Of a DNA stretch of 64,000 nt, positions 37,478 through 46,596 are shown piece by piece. How positions within the stretch are numbered: the stretch's first letter is position 1; every line of letters begins with the position of its first letter. The position numbers and the translations under genes were made by a program. The stretch comes from Lachnospiraceae bacterium (GTDB lineage: Bacteria; Bacillota; Clostridia; Lachnospirales; Lachnospiraceae): the NCBI GenBank assembly GCA_028696165.1, contig JAQVHQ010000010.1, positions 18,852-82,851 on the forward strand, written 5' to 3'. The notes beneath the pieces were generated by a model. It saw nothing but the letters and a program-made list of their open reading frames with translations. It had not been told where the DNA came from and ran no database searches.

Positions 37478-38290
37478 TTATTCTGCTTCAGCAGCTGAAT
37501 GATTAGCGATAAACTCGTCAATCTTTCCATCTGCTACTAATTTTTCCACTACACCATTAATCTGGTCCAACATCTCTGTATTACCCTTCTTAACAGCGAT
37601 TGCATACTGATCCTGGAATAAAGGATCACCTTCTAAAATTTTTAATTCTGTATTAGCTTCTACTAAATCCTTAGCTGGAAGTTCATCCATTACGATACAA
37701 TCAACTTTTCCTGCTTTTAAATCTTCTGCTGCCAATGCAAATTTAGTATAACGTCTTACTTCCTTTGGAGTTGTGTTGTCTGTATTAGAACACCACAGGT
37801 CAGCAATATTTCCCTGCTGTACTGCTACAACCTTATCCATCAGTGCTTCTCCTGTTGGCTCTGTTACAGCTGGTGCATCTGCACTTACTACAACAACTTC
37901 TGTAGAATCTACATAATTAGTTGAGAAATCCATAACCTTTTCACGTTCTGGATCAACAGAAATTCCTGCTGCTGCAAAATCAACTTTTCCCTGCTGAACA
38001 GCAACTAATGCTGCGTCAAAATCCATATTCTGGATTACCAGAGTTTTTCCCATCTCATCAGCGATTGCCTGTGCAATATCCATATCCACACCTACAACTT
38101 CATTGCCCTTCATATATTCATATGGTGCAAATCCTGCCTCAGTAGCAACAATTAATTCGTCGCTCTCTGAAGAACTGCTTTCTGCTGCGCTGTCTGTAGA
38201 AGTCTCACTGGATGATGAACTTCCTGCACCACATCCGGTTACTAATAATGCGGATACCGCTAATAAACTTACGATTTTTAATGCCTTCAT
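37478..38290 (-). CDS. Amino-acid ABC transporter solute-binding lipoprotein
   Basis: 270 residues. The lipobox LVTGC has Cys20, followed by a Ser-rich linker of about 25 residues and a type-3 solute-binding domain: VATEAGFAPYEYMKGNEVVG, VDMDIAQAIADEMGK, DFAAAGISVDPEREKVMDFS. It captures a polar amino acid outside the membrane for the permease and ATPase encoded just downstream. It is a relative of the broken gene at 30.0-30.8 kb, but this copy is intact. Confidence 0.93.
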   Translation of the reverse strand: MKALKIVSLLAVSALLVTGCGAGSSSSSETSTDSAAESSSSESDELIVATEAGFAPYEYMKGNEVVGVDMDIAQAIADEMGKTLVIQNMDFDAALVAVQQGKVDFAAAGISVDPEREKVMDFSTNYVDSTEVVVVSADAPAVTEPTGEALMDKVVAVQQGNIADLWCSNTDNTTPKEVRRYTKFALAAEDLKAGKVDCIVMDELPAKDLVEANTELKILEGDPLFQDQYAIAVKKGNTEMLDQINGVVEKLVADGKIDEFIANHSAAEAE

Positions 38291-38422
38291 AATGTCCTCC
38301 TCATTGATATATTTTATTTACTTTTTACATATCTTTTTTATTGTAGCTTTTTTCTTTTTAAAATGCAATGAAAAATATAAGATTTATGCATGTTTTTTTA
38401 TAATTATGCACCTTCCTGACAG

Positions 38423-40069
38423 CTATTTTTTCAAAATCCCAAAAAGGCCACGCACCAGACTATTGGCTGCCTGTCTGCCAAAACTATTGACTGCACTGGT
38501 TGCCATTTTTTCTACCGTTGATTTTTTCTTTCTTCCACCGCTGCTCTTTCCTAATATCTGTTTTGCGAGACGCTCAATTTCTTTTTGTTTTTCCTGCTCT
38601 TCTTTTGCTTTTTCTCTGGCAGCTTTCTCAATTTCCTTCTGTTTTTTAGCTTCTTCTGCCGCCAGGGCTTTCGCCTGCTTTTCTAATTCTTTCTGTTCCT
38701 TTTCTTCTTGAACTGCCTGTTCCTGCTGAGCTTCTTCCTGCTGTTTTGTGACTTCTGCTTCTTCCTGGGCTTTTCTGGCAGCATCCGCCTTTCCAGCCAG
38801 CAGTTCATACGCTGACTCTCTGTCAACCGCTGTATTATACTTGACAGCCATTGGACTGGAAGCAATCATCTGCTGCACCAGGGCAGCATCCGCTGGTCCC
38901 ATAAGACTCTGTGGTGGAAGAATATGTACCCGTTCTACCATAGAAGGCGCACCTTTTTCATCGAGGAAAGATACCAATGCTTCTCCAGTTTCCAGCTGGG
39001 TAATCACTTCGTCCGTCTGAAAGAGTGGATTCGCACGAAATGTATCTGCAGCAACCTTCACGGCCTTTTGATCAGATGGTGAATATGCACGCAAAGCATG
39101 CTGAATTCGATTGCCAAGCTGTGAAAGAATAGTATCCGGGACATCTGTTGGACTTTGAGTAATAAAATAAATACCAATTCCTTTTGAACGGATAAGTCGT
39201 ACAATCTGCTCCACTTTCTCTAATACAGCCTTGGATGCATCTTTAAAGATTAAATGTGCTTCGTCAAAGAAAAATACCATTTTGGGTTTGTCTAAATCAC
39301 CTACCTCCGGCATCATCTCATATAACTCGGACAGCATCCAAAGTAAGAATGTCCCATAAAGAGTTGGCTGAAGAAACAATTTTTCACAATTTAACACTTG
39401 AATCATACCACGTCCATCAGCATCCACGTTAAGCCAGTCTTTTAAATCAAGTGCCGGTTCTCCAAAGAACTGATTTGCACCCTCATCTTCCAGTTTCAAT
39501 AATGCACGCTGAATAGCCCCTATACTTTGTGAAGATACATTGCCATATGTATTCTTATATTCTGCCGCATGTTCTCCCACATAAGCCACCATAGCACGCA
39601 GATCCTTCATATCTAACAAGAGTAGTTTCTGGTCATCTGCCACACGAAAAACGATATCAAGAATTCCTTCCTGAGTTTCATTTAACTCTAAAATGCGCGC
39701 CAGAAGCATCGGACCCATCTCTGAAATCGTCACACGAATCGGATGCCCTTTTTCTCCAAACACATCCCAGTAAGTTGTAGGATACGATTTATAAGTAAAT
39801 CCAGCCTCAGCGAGTCCAAACTTTGTAATACGTTTCTGCATGCCTTCACTGTCCACACCAGGAACACTCATTCCGGACAAATCGCCCTTAATATCCGACA
39901 CGAATACCGGAACCCCTGCATCACTAAAAGATTCTGCCAACACTTTCAGTGTAATCGTCTTACCTGTACCGGTAGCTCCTGCCACCAGACCATGGCGATT
40001 GGCCATCTTCGGAATAATACTGATATTTTTTTCATTTTTTGCAATCCATAATTGTTCTTGATAGTACAT
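38423..40069 (-). CDS. HerA-like / DUF853 ATPase
   Basis: 548 residues. It opens IAKNEKNISIIPKMANRHGL followed by Walker A GATGTGKTITLK and DIKGDLSGM, the pattern of DUF853 proteins related to HerA bipolar DNA helicases. Walker B is MVFFFDEAHLIF, with QSPTDVPDTILSQLGNRIQHA after it. The last 130 residues are a charged coiled coil rich in KQKEIEK/EEQEKQ, ending in a basic patch. The role is unproven, though DNA translocation is likely from the fold. It is transcribed alone. Confidence 0.85.
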   Translation of the reverse strand: MYYQEQLWIAKNEKNISIIPKMANRHGLVAGATGTGKTITLKVLAESFSDAGVPVFVSDIKGDLSGMSVPGVDSEGMQKRITKFGLAEAGFTYKSYPTTYWDVFGEKGHPIRVTISEMGPMLLARILELNETQEGILDIVFRVADDQKLLLLDMKDLRAMVAYVGEHAAEYKNTYGNVSSQSIGAIQRALLKLEDEGANQFFGEPALDLKDWLNVDADGRGMIQVLNCEKLFLQPTLYGTFLLWMLSELYEMMPEVGDLDKPKMVFFFDEAHLIFKDASKAVLEKVEQIVRLIRSKGIGIYFITQSPTDVPDTILSQLGNRIQHALRAYSPSDQKAVKVAADTFRANPLFQTDEVITQLETGEALVSFLDEKGAPSMVERVHILPPQSLMGPADAALVQQMIASSPMAVKYNTAVDRESAYELLAGKADAARKAQEEAEVTKQQEEAQQEQAVQEEKEQKELEKQAKALAAEEAKKQKEIEKAAREKAKEEQEKQKEIERLAKQILGKSSGGRKKKSTVEKMATSAVNSFGRQAANSLVRGLFGILKK

Positions 40070-40158
40070 AAAAGCCCTCCTTCATACTTATGTAAACTTT
40101 TCAAAGTTTATTTCTGTTTTTCTTTTTGATATAAAGTATACCATGATTCAAAGTTTCC

Positions 40159-40500
40159 TTACATATAAAACACAATAATCCCCACTAAAATAAGAAAATT
40201 CCCCAACAGTTTTCGCTTTGTTATTTTTTCTTTAAAAAAGATGAAACTCAACACCATTACATAGATAAAACCTGTAGATTCCACTACCGGTCCATTCTTA
40301 TAAGCCACCTTTGTATAAGCTATAATCGTACACATCGTCGATATAACCATCATTCCGTACCCGATTATGACATGTGGATTCAGATATTCCCTTATTATAG
40401 AAGGGTACTGTTTCATCGCTCCCTTTTTTAAGAGCACCTGTGAAAAAGATGCTATCAGAGTCCCTAATGCTAATATTATGTAATATATCTCAATTCTCAT
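40159..40500 (-). CDS. Half-size EamA/SMR-type transporter, second subunit
   Basis: 113 residues with four predicted membrane segments (IEIYYIILALGTLIASFSQV; YGMMVISTMCTIIAYT; STGFIYVMVLSFIFF; LLGNFLILVGIIVFYM). It resembles one half of a drug/metabolite exporter, like ArnE/ArnF or paired SMR proteins such as EbrAB. It overlaps the preceding gene by 11 bp, so the two products probably form a heterodimer. The cargo is unknown. Confidence 0.75.
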   Translation of the reverse strand: MRIEIYYIILALGTLIASFSQVLLKKGAMKQYPSIIREYLNPHVIIGYGMMVISTMCTIIAYTKVAYKNGPVVESTGFIYVMVLSFIFFKEKITKRKLLGNFLILVGIIVFYM

Positions 40501-40843
40501 CTGTATTCACCACCATTATCCCCACAAATATTATCGCTACACCCAGTATATTCTTCCATGATATATGTTCTCTGAAAATCAAAGCGGCCCAGATTAAAGA
40601 CCAGAAGATTGCTGTTGCCCTATTTACATACGCAACAGATAACTCATAACGTTTGATGATTTGCTGCCAGACTATTGCGTATACCCCAAGCACACAAATT
40701 TCCAGACCATAGAAGAAAATAAACCAAAAGCTTAAAAATTCATGTCCCGCCGCCATTTTTGCACAGATACCTGACAAGGTATAGATTAGAACCGCTGCCT
40801 GAATAGATAAGATTCCAGGCAGGGTAATTTTTTTCTTTTTCAT
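40490..40843 (-). CDS. Half-size EamA/SMR-type transporter, first subunit
   Basis: 117 residues with four membrane segments (ILSIQAAVLIYTLSGICAKM; FFYGLEICVLGVYAIVW; SVAYVNRATAIFWSLIWAALI; NILGVAIIFVGIMVVNT). It has the repeat style of EamA proteins, including the late GVAIIFVGIMVV motif. With its overlapping neighbour it would form a complete eight-segment transporter. AGGAGG lies upstream of its ATG. A promoter is visible about 70 bp upstream. Confidence 0.78.
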   Translation of the reverse strand: MKKKKITLPGILSIQAAVLIYTLSGICAKMAAGHEFLSFWFIFFYGLEICVLGVYAIVWQQIIKRYELSVAYVNRATAIFWSLIWAALIFREHISWKNILGVAIIFVGIMVVNTDEN

Positions 40844-40907
40844 TTTGTAAGTCCTCCTGTAGAATATACATCAGCTTGTCTGTCAAATATATATTCTGAA
40901 TGGATTT

Positions 40908-40936
40908 AGTATAGCATATTTTCTGACTGGTGGAAA
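40908..40936 (-). promoter_or_regulatory. Promoter of the paired half-transporters
   Basis: TTTCCA (40931-40936), a 17-bp spacer and TATACT (40908-40913) on the minus strand lie 65 bp before the first subunit's start. Confidence 0.5.
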
Positions 40937-40972
40937 TACTTCTATAAAATGAGCTTATACCAGATGCTTATG

Positions 40973-41164
40973 TTACTTATTTTTTTCTCTTTTTCTCTTT
41001 GTTACCAGACCACCGATTCGACCTGTCTCTTTTGCAGTAAGTGTTCGCCATCCTTCTTCTAATACCCGGTCTAACAGTCCTAATTCTTCTGCAATTTCAT
41101 ATTTGATTAATTCTTCCTCTGTTAATTCTTCCAGATTTATCTTTTTTTCTTTATTTTTTTCCAT
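40973..41164 (-). CDS. Alpha/beta-type small acid-soluble spore protein
   Basis: 63 residues. KYEIAEELGLL near the middle and TAKETGRIGGLVTKRKREK at the C-terminus match the two conserved blocks of alpha/beta SASPs. These coat spore DNA and are cut by the GPR protease within the YEIA block. It implies a spore-forming organism. The ATG at 41164 directly follows the T run of a terminator hairpin. A longer in-frame start at 41221 exists but would translate through the hairpin, so the short form is preferred. The sequence is divergent from Bacillus SASPs. Confidence 0.72.
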   Translation of the reverse strand: MEKNKEKKINLEELTEEELIKYEIAEELGLLDRVLEEGWRTLTAKETGRIGGLVTKRKREKNK

Positions 41165-41205
41165 AAAAAAGGCCACGCTCCTTTCATTGGGAGTATGGCC
41201 ATTTT
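41165..41205. terminator. Terminator hairpin between pspC and the SASP gene
   Basis: GGCCA (41171-41175) pairs with TGGCC (41196-41200), with inner CTCC/GGAG pairing. TTTTTT on the minus strand runs directly into the SASP start codon. T residues also follow on the plus strand. The arrangement separates the PadR-controlled operon from the spore gene. Confidence 0.75.
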
Positions 41206-41238
41206 TATTATTTCTATTCATATTTTATTATCCTGTAT

Positions 41239-41421
41239 TTACTTCGGTATGATAATTGCAGCTACAATATAAGCTAATACTCCTGAACCACCCAGGCAGC
41301 AAAACAATACCCATGCCAGACGTACCAAGGTAGGATCAATATTAAAATACTCTGCAATGCCTCCGCACACACCTGCTAACATATAATTAGTCGTTGAACG
41401 ATACAATCTCTTATTTTCCAT
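41239..41421 (-). CDS. PspC-domain membrane protein
   Basis: 60 residues: KRLYRSTTNYMLAGVCGGIA then EYFNIDPTLVRLAWVLF, followed by a membrane segment ending in IIIP. This is a minimal PspC domain, linked to envelope-stress responses. It is the last gene of the padR-DUF1700-DUF4097-pspC cluster, the usual order in Firmicutes. Confidence 0.92.
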   Translation of the reverse strand: MENKRLYRSTTNYMLAGVCGGIAEYFNIDPTLVRLAWVLFCCLGGSGVLAYIVAAIIIPK

Positions 41422-41468
41422 ATCACAAATCTCCTTTCAGATTCTCATTAAAACCACAAACACTTTTG

Positions 41469-42293
41469 TTATCCTATGAAATCTACCGTAACCTGACCCA
41501 TGCCACAAGAAATATCAATGTTTCCTGCTGCATTTTCTTTCTCAAGTTCTTTATCTGTCAGGACACCATTGTAAGTGTCACTTCCGAACTTAACCTGTCC
41601 GGCTGTACAATTCAAATCATAGCTGTAATCACTTTGTTTTCCAGGCATTTCTGCCGTTATTTTCCCGGCTTCTACATCCAGATCAAATTCTTTTGCATTC
41701 AAAGCCTCCATCTCCAACAAACCTGCAGATACTTCTGCTGACACTTCTTCCAGTTTCAGATCTTCCGGAAGAATAATTACCACTTTTCTGAAATCATCTT
41801 CTGAATAACTTTTCGTTGAAATTGTGCTGTCTACATATAAAGTAGCATCATCCGAATACACGTCTACAGAAACGGTATCTGGGATCTGAACTTTGATTTT
41901 ATTTACATCATCCGTTTGCACATATAAACTGCCTGCTGCAATATTCAAATCCAGCTCTGTTACCGGGTCAAAGGTATACTCTGTAATGCCGTCCTGACTT
42001 TCTGAACTTATGGATCCCTGCCCGTGATTTTCACCATGATGTATGGAAGAATGATGTGAACTTTCTGAATCAGAATGATTCTCAACTACATCTTCAATCA
42101 CATCTTCCAAATCTTTTGCTTCTTCCAGATCATCTGCTTCATAAGTCACTGAGACTGAATTCTTTGTATGCACATATTTGGAAAGTTCACTCCAGTTTGC
42201 TCCTAAGACCAGGGTTCCAATCAGAACACATATAATCCCTAGAGATGCACAAACTGCAGCAATGATGAGAGTTATCTTTATTCCTTTTTTCAT
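41469..42293 (-). CDS. DUF4097 membrane-anchored beta-helix protein
   Basis: 274 residues. An N-terminal membrane anchor (ITLIIAAVCASLGIICVLIGTL in part) is followed by an acidic, His- and Ser-rich linker. The DUF4097 putative-adhesin beta-helix comes next (ELDLNIAAGSLYVQTDDVNK, EVSAEVSAGLLEMEALNAKE). The domain probably lies outside the cytoplasm. Its start overlaps the end of the upstream gene by 4 bp (ATGA), so translation is coupled. It belongs to the PadR-controlled operon. Confidence 0.88.
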   Translation of the reverse strand: MKKGIKITLIIAAVCASLGIICVLIGTLVLGANWSELSKYVHTKNSVSVTYEADDLEEAKDLEDVIEDVVENHSDSESSHHSSIHHGENHGQGSISSESQDGITEYTFDPVTELDLNIAAGSLYVQTDDVNKIKVQIPDTVSVDVYSDDATLYVDSTISTKSYSEDDFRKVVIILPEDLKLEEVSAEVSAGLLEMEALNAKEFDLDVEAGKITAEMPGKQSDYSYDLNCTAGQVKFGSDTYNGVLTDKELEKENAAGNIDISCGMGQVTVDFIG

Positions 42294-43102
42294 GATTCGC
42301 CCTCCTTATCTGAATAATTATCTGTATCCTTCTCTTCTGTATGTGTTACGGTTTCTTCGTTTTGTTCTGTCTTTTCGTTTTGTTCTGTATATCTGTCTGA
42401 TTCGGAAAAGTTATGCTCTCTCTGACTTTCGCCGCGATTTAACAGTCTCTGACACAAATCCACGATTGATCGAAAGGCCATAGGACATATCTTAAATGTA
42501 AACCACAGGAAAAACAGAAATAAAAGTAACCCAACTGCAATCATAAGCAACGCAATTCCAATTCCTGCCAGTGCGGTTCCCGGATGGGACACAATCGATA
42601 CCACGCTAACCACCATAGTAGCAATACCACCGATTACCAGTCCGACTCCGCCAAAGCAGCTTCCTACAATAATCCCTACTAAAACTCCGGCGATTCCCAC
42701 TAAAACTCCTAACAGACCCGCTGCCAAACCACCCCATATAGGAATCGTAAAGACTAAAATGATAATAATCAAAGCAACAGGAAACTTGCTCTATGCTTTT
42801 GGTTCCCGATAGCCAGATTCTCTGCGTGAAGGCATTTGTTTATTAACGGTAGTCCCTGCATCCTGATAACCATGTTCCGTATATTCCGGTCCACTGGTTG
42901 TATAGCTATTCTGTGACAAATCAGCCTTGATAATTCCTGCAACTTTCCCAGGATTTCCCAGTTCCTGAATCACATCCGCTTCATTCTCCACACCTGCTTC
43001 ATCAAAATAGCTATTATAATAATCAATGGCATCCTGCCGGTCACTCTTAGGAATATCGGCAAGTAATCGTTCCAGCTGCCTCATAAACTCTCTTCTATCC
43101 AT
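42290..43102 (-). pseudogene. DUF1700 (HAAS-domain) membrane protein interrupted by an in-frame TAG
   Basis: From the ATG at 43102 the frame encodes the DUF1700/HAAS domain (MDRREFMRQLERLLADIPKS, then YYNSYFDEAGVENEADVIQE). It stops at TAG (42791-42793) after SGYREPKA. The same frame continues directly as SKFPVALIIIILVFTIPIWG, then several Gly/Val-rich membrane segments and an acidic tail to 42290. Full-length DUF1700 proteins normally join a cytosolic HAAS domain to membrane segments, so this is one gene split by one amber codon. The second part has no ribosome site and no ATG near its start. Either a nonsense mutation or a sequence error fits. Confidence 0.8.
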
Positions 43103-43103
43103 C

Positions 43104-43421
43104 CTAGTACCCTCCCTCAAATAATTTCGTAATCTTCGACGAATAAGATTTCCACTCAATCATATATAGTTTCAACTGAGCATCTCCCTTTTCTGTAATT
43201 TTATAATATCTTCGATTTCTTCCTGCAAACTCTCTGTCATAAGTAACCAGACACTCATCCTTCTGCAGCCGGCGAAGCACCGGATACAAAGTAGATTCCG
43301 ACACATCTAATACCTGACGAACATCCTGGGTAATCTTATATCCATATGTCCCCTCATCCTCTTTCGACACAACTGCCAAGACAATCGCATCCAACAATGC
43401 AGCTCCTGTGTTAAATACCAT
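43104..43421 (-). CDS. PadR-family transcriptional regulator
   Basis: 105 residues, the small PadR type. The winged helix reads LDAIVLAVVSKEDEGTYGYK then ITQDVRQVLDVSESTLYPVLRRLQ (quoted in part: SESTLYPVLRRLQKDECL) and RRYYKITEKGDAQL. Such regulators repress their own operon and respond to envelope stress or antimicrobials. The stop codon is followed one base later by the DUF1700 ATG. GAAGGAAG precedes its start. AT-rich palindromes lie just upstream. Confidence 0.93.
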   Translation of the reverse strand: MVFNTGAALLDAIVLAVVSKEDEGTYGYKITQDVRQVLDVSESTLYPVLRRLQKDECLVTYDREFAGRNRRYYKITEKGDAQLKLYMIEWKSYSSKITKLFEGGY

Positions 43422-43465
43422 ATCTTCACTTCCTTCTCTAATTGGATCTCATTATAAGCATTTAT

Positions 43466-43524
43466 AATATTATATGTCGTATAATATTGTTTATGCTCAT
43501 ACTATACAATATATAATATTGTAT
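43466..43524. promoter_or_regulatory. AT-rich palindromes, candidate PadR operators
   Basis: Two inverted repeats lie upstream of padR. One is AATATTAT (43466-43473) with ATAATATT (43481-43488). The other is a perfect ATACAATAT-ATA-ATATTGTAT (43504-43524). PadR proteins bind AT-rich dyads of this kind near their own promoters. The surrounding AT-rich sequence leaves the exact promoter boxes unclear. Confidence 0.5.
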
Positions 43525-43625
43525 GTCAATAATATATTATATAAATATTTCTTAATATTTTATGAACCACGTTTTATATGTATTTTCACTAATACGTTCG
43601 TGTCCGTTTTGCATACCCTTTTCCC

Positions 43626-43654
43626 TTGCACTTTTTCTTCTAATAAGTTATGAT
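43626..43654 (+). promoter_or_regulatory. asnA promoter
   Basis: TTGCAC (43626-43631), a 17-bp spacer and TATGAT (43649-43654) lie about 50 bp before the asnA start. No T-box core (GGGTGGNACCGCG) is visible, so asparagine T-box control is not supported. Confidence 0.6.
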
Positions 43655-43705
43655 ATCAAGCAGAAAGTATGGAGAAATAAAAGTGAGAATTAAAGGAGAA
43701 AAATC

Positions 43706-44716
43706 ATGGGTATGACAACATTTCCAAAAGGATATGACGCACACTTAAGTGTACGCCAGACACAAGAAGCGATAAAATATATTCGCGATACATTTCAAAA
43801 AGAATTCGGAAAAGAGATGAACTTAGAGCGAATCTCAGCACCACTATTCGTAGAAAAAAGTTCCGGACTAAATGATAACCTAAACGGTGTAGAACGCCCC
43901 GTAGCATTTGATATGGCTGCACTGCCGGGTGAAACCATTGAAGTAGTACATTCCCTGGCAAAATGGAAACGTATGGCACTTCACAAATACGGATTTCAGC
44001 CTGGAGAAGGGCTCTATACCAACATGAATGCCATCCGCCGCGATGAAGATTTAGATAATCTCCATTCCTGCTATGTAGACCAGTGGGACTGGGAAATGGT
44101 GATTACCAAAGAGCAGCGAAATGAAGAAACATTAAAATCAGTTGTAAAAAACATCTTCAAAATCATCAAACACATGGAACATGAAGTGTGGTACAAATAT
44201 CCGGAAGCTGTAAACCACCTTCCTGAAGAAATCCACTTCATAACAACCGAAGAATTAGAACAGCGTTATCCTGATAGCACACCAAAAGAGCGTGAAAATC
44301 TTATCACGAAAGAATTAGGCTGTGTCTTTCTTATGAAAATAGGTGACAAACTGGCAAACGGAGAACCCCACGATGGCCGCGCTCCAGATTATGATGACTG
44401 GTCCTTGAATGGAGATATCCTCTTCTGGTATCCACTGCTTGACTGTGCTTTGGAAATCTCCAGTATGGGAATCCGTGTAGATGAAACAGCATTAAAAGAC
44501 CAGCTTAAAAAGGCCAACTGCGAAGACAGAGCCGAATTACCTTATCACAAAATGTTGCTAAACAGTGAATTGCCTTATACAATCGGTGGTGGTATCGGAC
44601 AATCCCGCTTATGCATGCTCTTATTAAACCGTGCTCATGTAGGTGAAGTACAAGCCAGTCTCTGGCCGGAAGAAGTTCGTTCAAGCTGCGCTGAACATGG
44701 AATTATCCTTCTTTAA
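43706..44716 (+). CDS. asnA: Aspartate-ammonia ligase (asparagine synthetase A)
   Basis: 336 residues, the standard AsnA length. It makes asparagine from aspartate, ammonia and ATP and is related to class II aminoacyl-tRNA synthetases. Seen: [50 protein letters not shown] and the C-terminal [21 protein letters not shown] precedes the ATG. It is monocistronic with its own promoter and terminator. Confidence 0.96.
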   Translation: MGMTTFPKGYDAHLSVRQTQEAIKYIRDTFQKEFGKEMNLERISAPLFVEKSSGLNDNLNGVERPVAFDMAALPGETIEVVHSLAKWKRMALHKYGFQPGEGLYTNMNAIRRDEDLDNLHSCYVDQWDWEMVITKEQRNEETLKSVVKNIFKIIKHMEHEVWYKYPEAVNHLPEEIHFITTEELEQRYPDSTPKERENLITKELGCVFLMKIGDKLANGEPHDGRAPDYDDWSLNGDILFWYPLLDCALEISSMGIRVDETALKDQLKKANCEDRAELPYHKMLLNSELPYTIGGGIGQSRLCMLLLNRAHVGEVQASLWPEEVRSSCAEHGIILL

Positions 44717-44774
44717 TTGACCAAATAGATATTGGCAGAATTTCAAATCCGCCAAAGGCTTTATCTTCTTGCAA

Positions 44775-44828
44775 GATAAAAGTGCCCGGATAGATATGTA
44801 CATATTATCTATCCGGGCACTTTTGTTA
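44775..44828. terminator. Strong intrinsic terminator after asnA
   Basis: AAAGTGCCCGGATAGAT (44779-44795) pairs with ATCTATCCGGGCACTTT (44807-44823) around an 11-nt loop, with T runs on both strands. It serves asnA and probably also the converging HsmA-family gene. Confidence 0.9.
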
Positions 44829-44841
44829 TATATGTCCTTTC

Positions 44842-45225
44842 CTACTGCATTCCAATAATCATTCCAAGCACAAAAGGTATTAGCCAAACGCACCAGACAA
44901 TAAGACTAAATCTATGAAAAGCGGTCTGCGCCCTCTCATCTTTTCTCACCAACACCACTGTCGCCCACACCGCATGAATAATCATCAAACCAATCGCCAA
45001 AGCCCCGGTAATTCCATGAGGACTAAACAAACTAATACTTCCGGCATCCTTACTGATACTAGTCATAATCGTTGTCCCAGTCGTATCAAAACACAATCCC
45101 AGCCAGAAAAAGACCAAATGCATCACCTTCAATTTTCTCTCCCGATGCTCGCTCCATACACCAATAGTATAACAAATCAAAGCACAGGTAATAGTAACAA
45201 TCGCTGCAATTAATTTTCCAGACAT
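44842..45225 (-). CDS. HsmA-family (TIGR03987-like) membrane protein
   Basis: 127 residues from the ATG at 45225, which has GAAGGAGG upstream. It has four membrane segments with a pattern I recognise as the TIGR03987/HsmA group: ITCALICYTIGVWSEHRE, HLVFFWLGLCFDTTGTTIM, HGITGALAIGLMIIHAVWA, FSLIVWCVWLIPFVLG. Several conserved His and polar residues lie in the segments. The function is not firmly known. It is located before a MATE exporter on the same strand. Confidence 0.75.
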   Translation of the reverse strand: MSGKLIAAIVTITCALICYTIGVWSEHRERKLKVMHLVFFWLGLCFDTTGTTIMTSISKDAGSISLFSPHGITGALAIGLMIIHAVWATVVLVRKDERAQTAFHRFSLIVWCVWLIPFVLGMIIGMQ

Positions 45226-45274
45226 TATACAACCTCCTTCACATATCATCATATATCAATTTCAAATAAGCATA

Positions 45275-46564
45275 TTATCCCCGCTTAAGCACTGCTACCC
45301 CCGTAACCACTGCCGTAATCCCCTCCGCCACAGGAAATGCCATCCAAACCCCGGTCATCCCCCACACAGCAGAAAGCGCCACCGCACAAATACTAATCGC
45401 CACAATCCCCCGCAAAACAGAAGCAAAGAAAGCCCAAGCCGCCGATTCCGTAGCACTCAGATATCCTGTGCCTACAATATTAAATCCCGCAAACAAAAAT
45501 CCCACGAAATAAATCTTTAATCCCCTCACAGCATACTCCGCCATCTGACCATTCTGCTCGCTGTTAAAAACAGCCACAATCCGTTCAGCCTGAAAATTAG
45601 TCAGTACAAGAATCAACACAGCTAAAATCAAACTGGTGACAACACTAAGCTGGAGCACTCTCTTTATCAAAGCCCGCTCCCCCTTCCCATACAGATCACT
45701 AAAAATAGGCTGGGATCCCTGAGCCACACCGTTAAACACTGAAATAGCCACCAACGCCGTATTTGCAATCACTCCATAAGCAGCAACCCCCACATTTCCC
45801 GCCAAGCCAAGAATCAATACATTAAACACCATGGTAGTTACCCCTGAAGCAAACTCCCCAATAAAAGCCGATACCCCCAGCTGACAAGACAAAAAGAGTC
45901 TCCTGACAGAAGGCCCCATCCAGCAAAACTGAACAGTATTATTGGAGGAAAAGAAATGAATACAACAGACAGCAATTCCAACGATAGGTGACACAGCAGT
46001 AGCAAGCGCTGCACCTGCCATACCAAGTCCCAGAGGAAACATCAAAATATAATCCATGACAATATTGAACAGGCTGCTGCTCAAAGTAGCTGCCATAGCA
46101 ATTGTCGGTGCTCCGTCATTTCGAACAAACGCATTACATACATAATTCCACATAAAAAATGGTGCAAATAACATAAATATACGGGTATAAGAAGTTCCCA
46201 CTGCAACAATTTCCTTATTTCCACCCATAAGTCTGACAATCTGTCCGGGAAAACAACCTCCCAGGATCATAAATACAGCCCCTAAAATCAATCCAAACAG
46301 TATGGCATTAGAAAAATATAAATCTGCCTCCGCATCTTTTCGTGCCCGCAAAATAGCAAAACGAATGGCAGAGCCTACTCCCATCATAGAACCAATTGCA
46401 AATATAAAACTATAGATTGGCAGCACCAGATTTAATGCCGTGATTCCATTGGCTCCTTCTGCAATGGATATAAAGAAAGTATCCGCGAGAATATAAAGAG
46501 AAATCCCTATCATCCCCAAAATATTTTGTGATACATATTTTGCAAAAGTCTTGTTAATTGACAT
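45275..46564 (-). CDS. MATE-family efflux transporter
   Basis: 429 residues with about twelve membrane segments. The first half contains QNILGMIGISLYILADTFF and the second half the matching GVIANTALVAISVFNGVAQG with QPIFSDLYG, typical of MATE exporters that use Na+ or H+ gradients. AAAAGGA precedes the ATG. The substrates are unknown. It lies 50 bp upstream of the HsmA-family gene and may be cotranscribed with it. Confidence 0.9.
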   Translation of the reverse strand: MSINKTFAKYVSQNILGMIGISLYILADTFFISIAEGANGITALNLVLPIYSFIFAIGSMMGVGSAIRFAILRARKDAEADLYFSNAILFGLILGAVFMILGGCFPGQIVRLMGGNKEIVAVGTSYTRIFMLFAPFFMWNYVCNAFVRNDGAPTIAMAATLSSSLFNIVMDYILMFPLGLGMAGAALATAVSPIVGIAVCCIHFFSSNNTVQFCWMGPSVRRLFLSCQLGVSAFIGEFASGVTTMVFNVLILGLAGNVGVAAYGVIANTALVAISVFNGVAQGSQPIFSDLYGKGERALIKRVLQLSVVTSLILAVLILVLTNFQAERIVAVFNSEQNGQMAEYAVRGLKIYFVGFLFAGFNIVGTGYLSATESAAWAFFASVLRGIVAISICAVALSAVWGMTGVWMAFPVAEGITAVVTGVAVLKRG

Positions 46565-46596
46565 ATTTTTTTCCTTTTCCTTCTAATATTCAATCT

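Noticed and set aside
43560..43705. T-box leader in front of asnA
   Set aside because: No GGGTGG-type T-box core, specifier stem or leader terminator is visible. A normal sigma-A promoter sits 50 bp before the gene.
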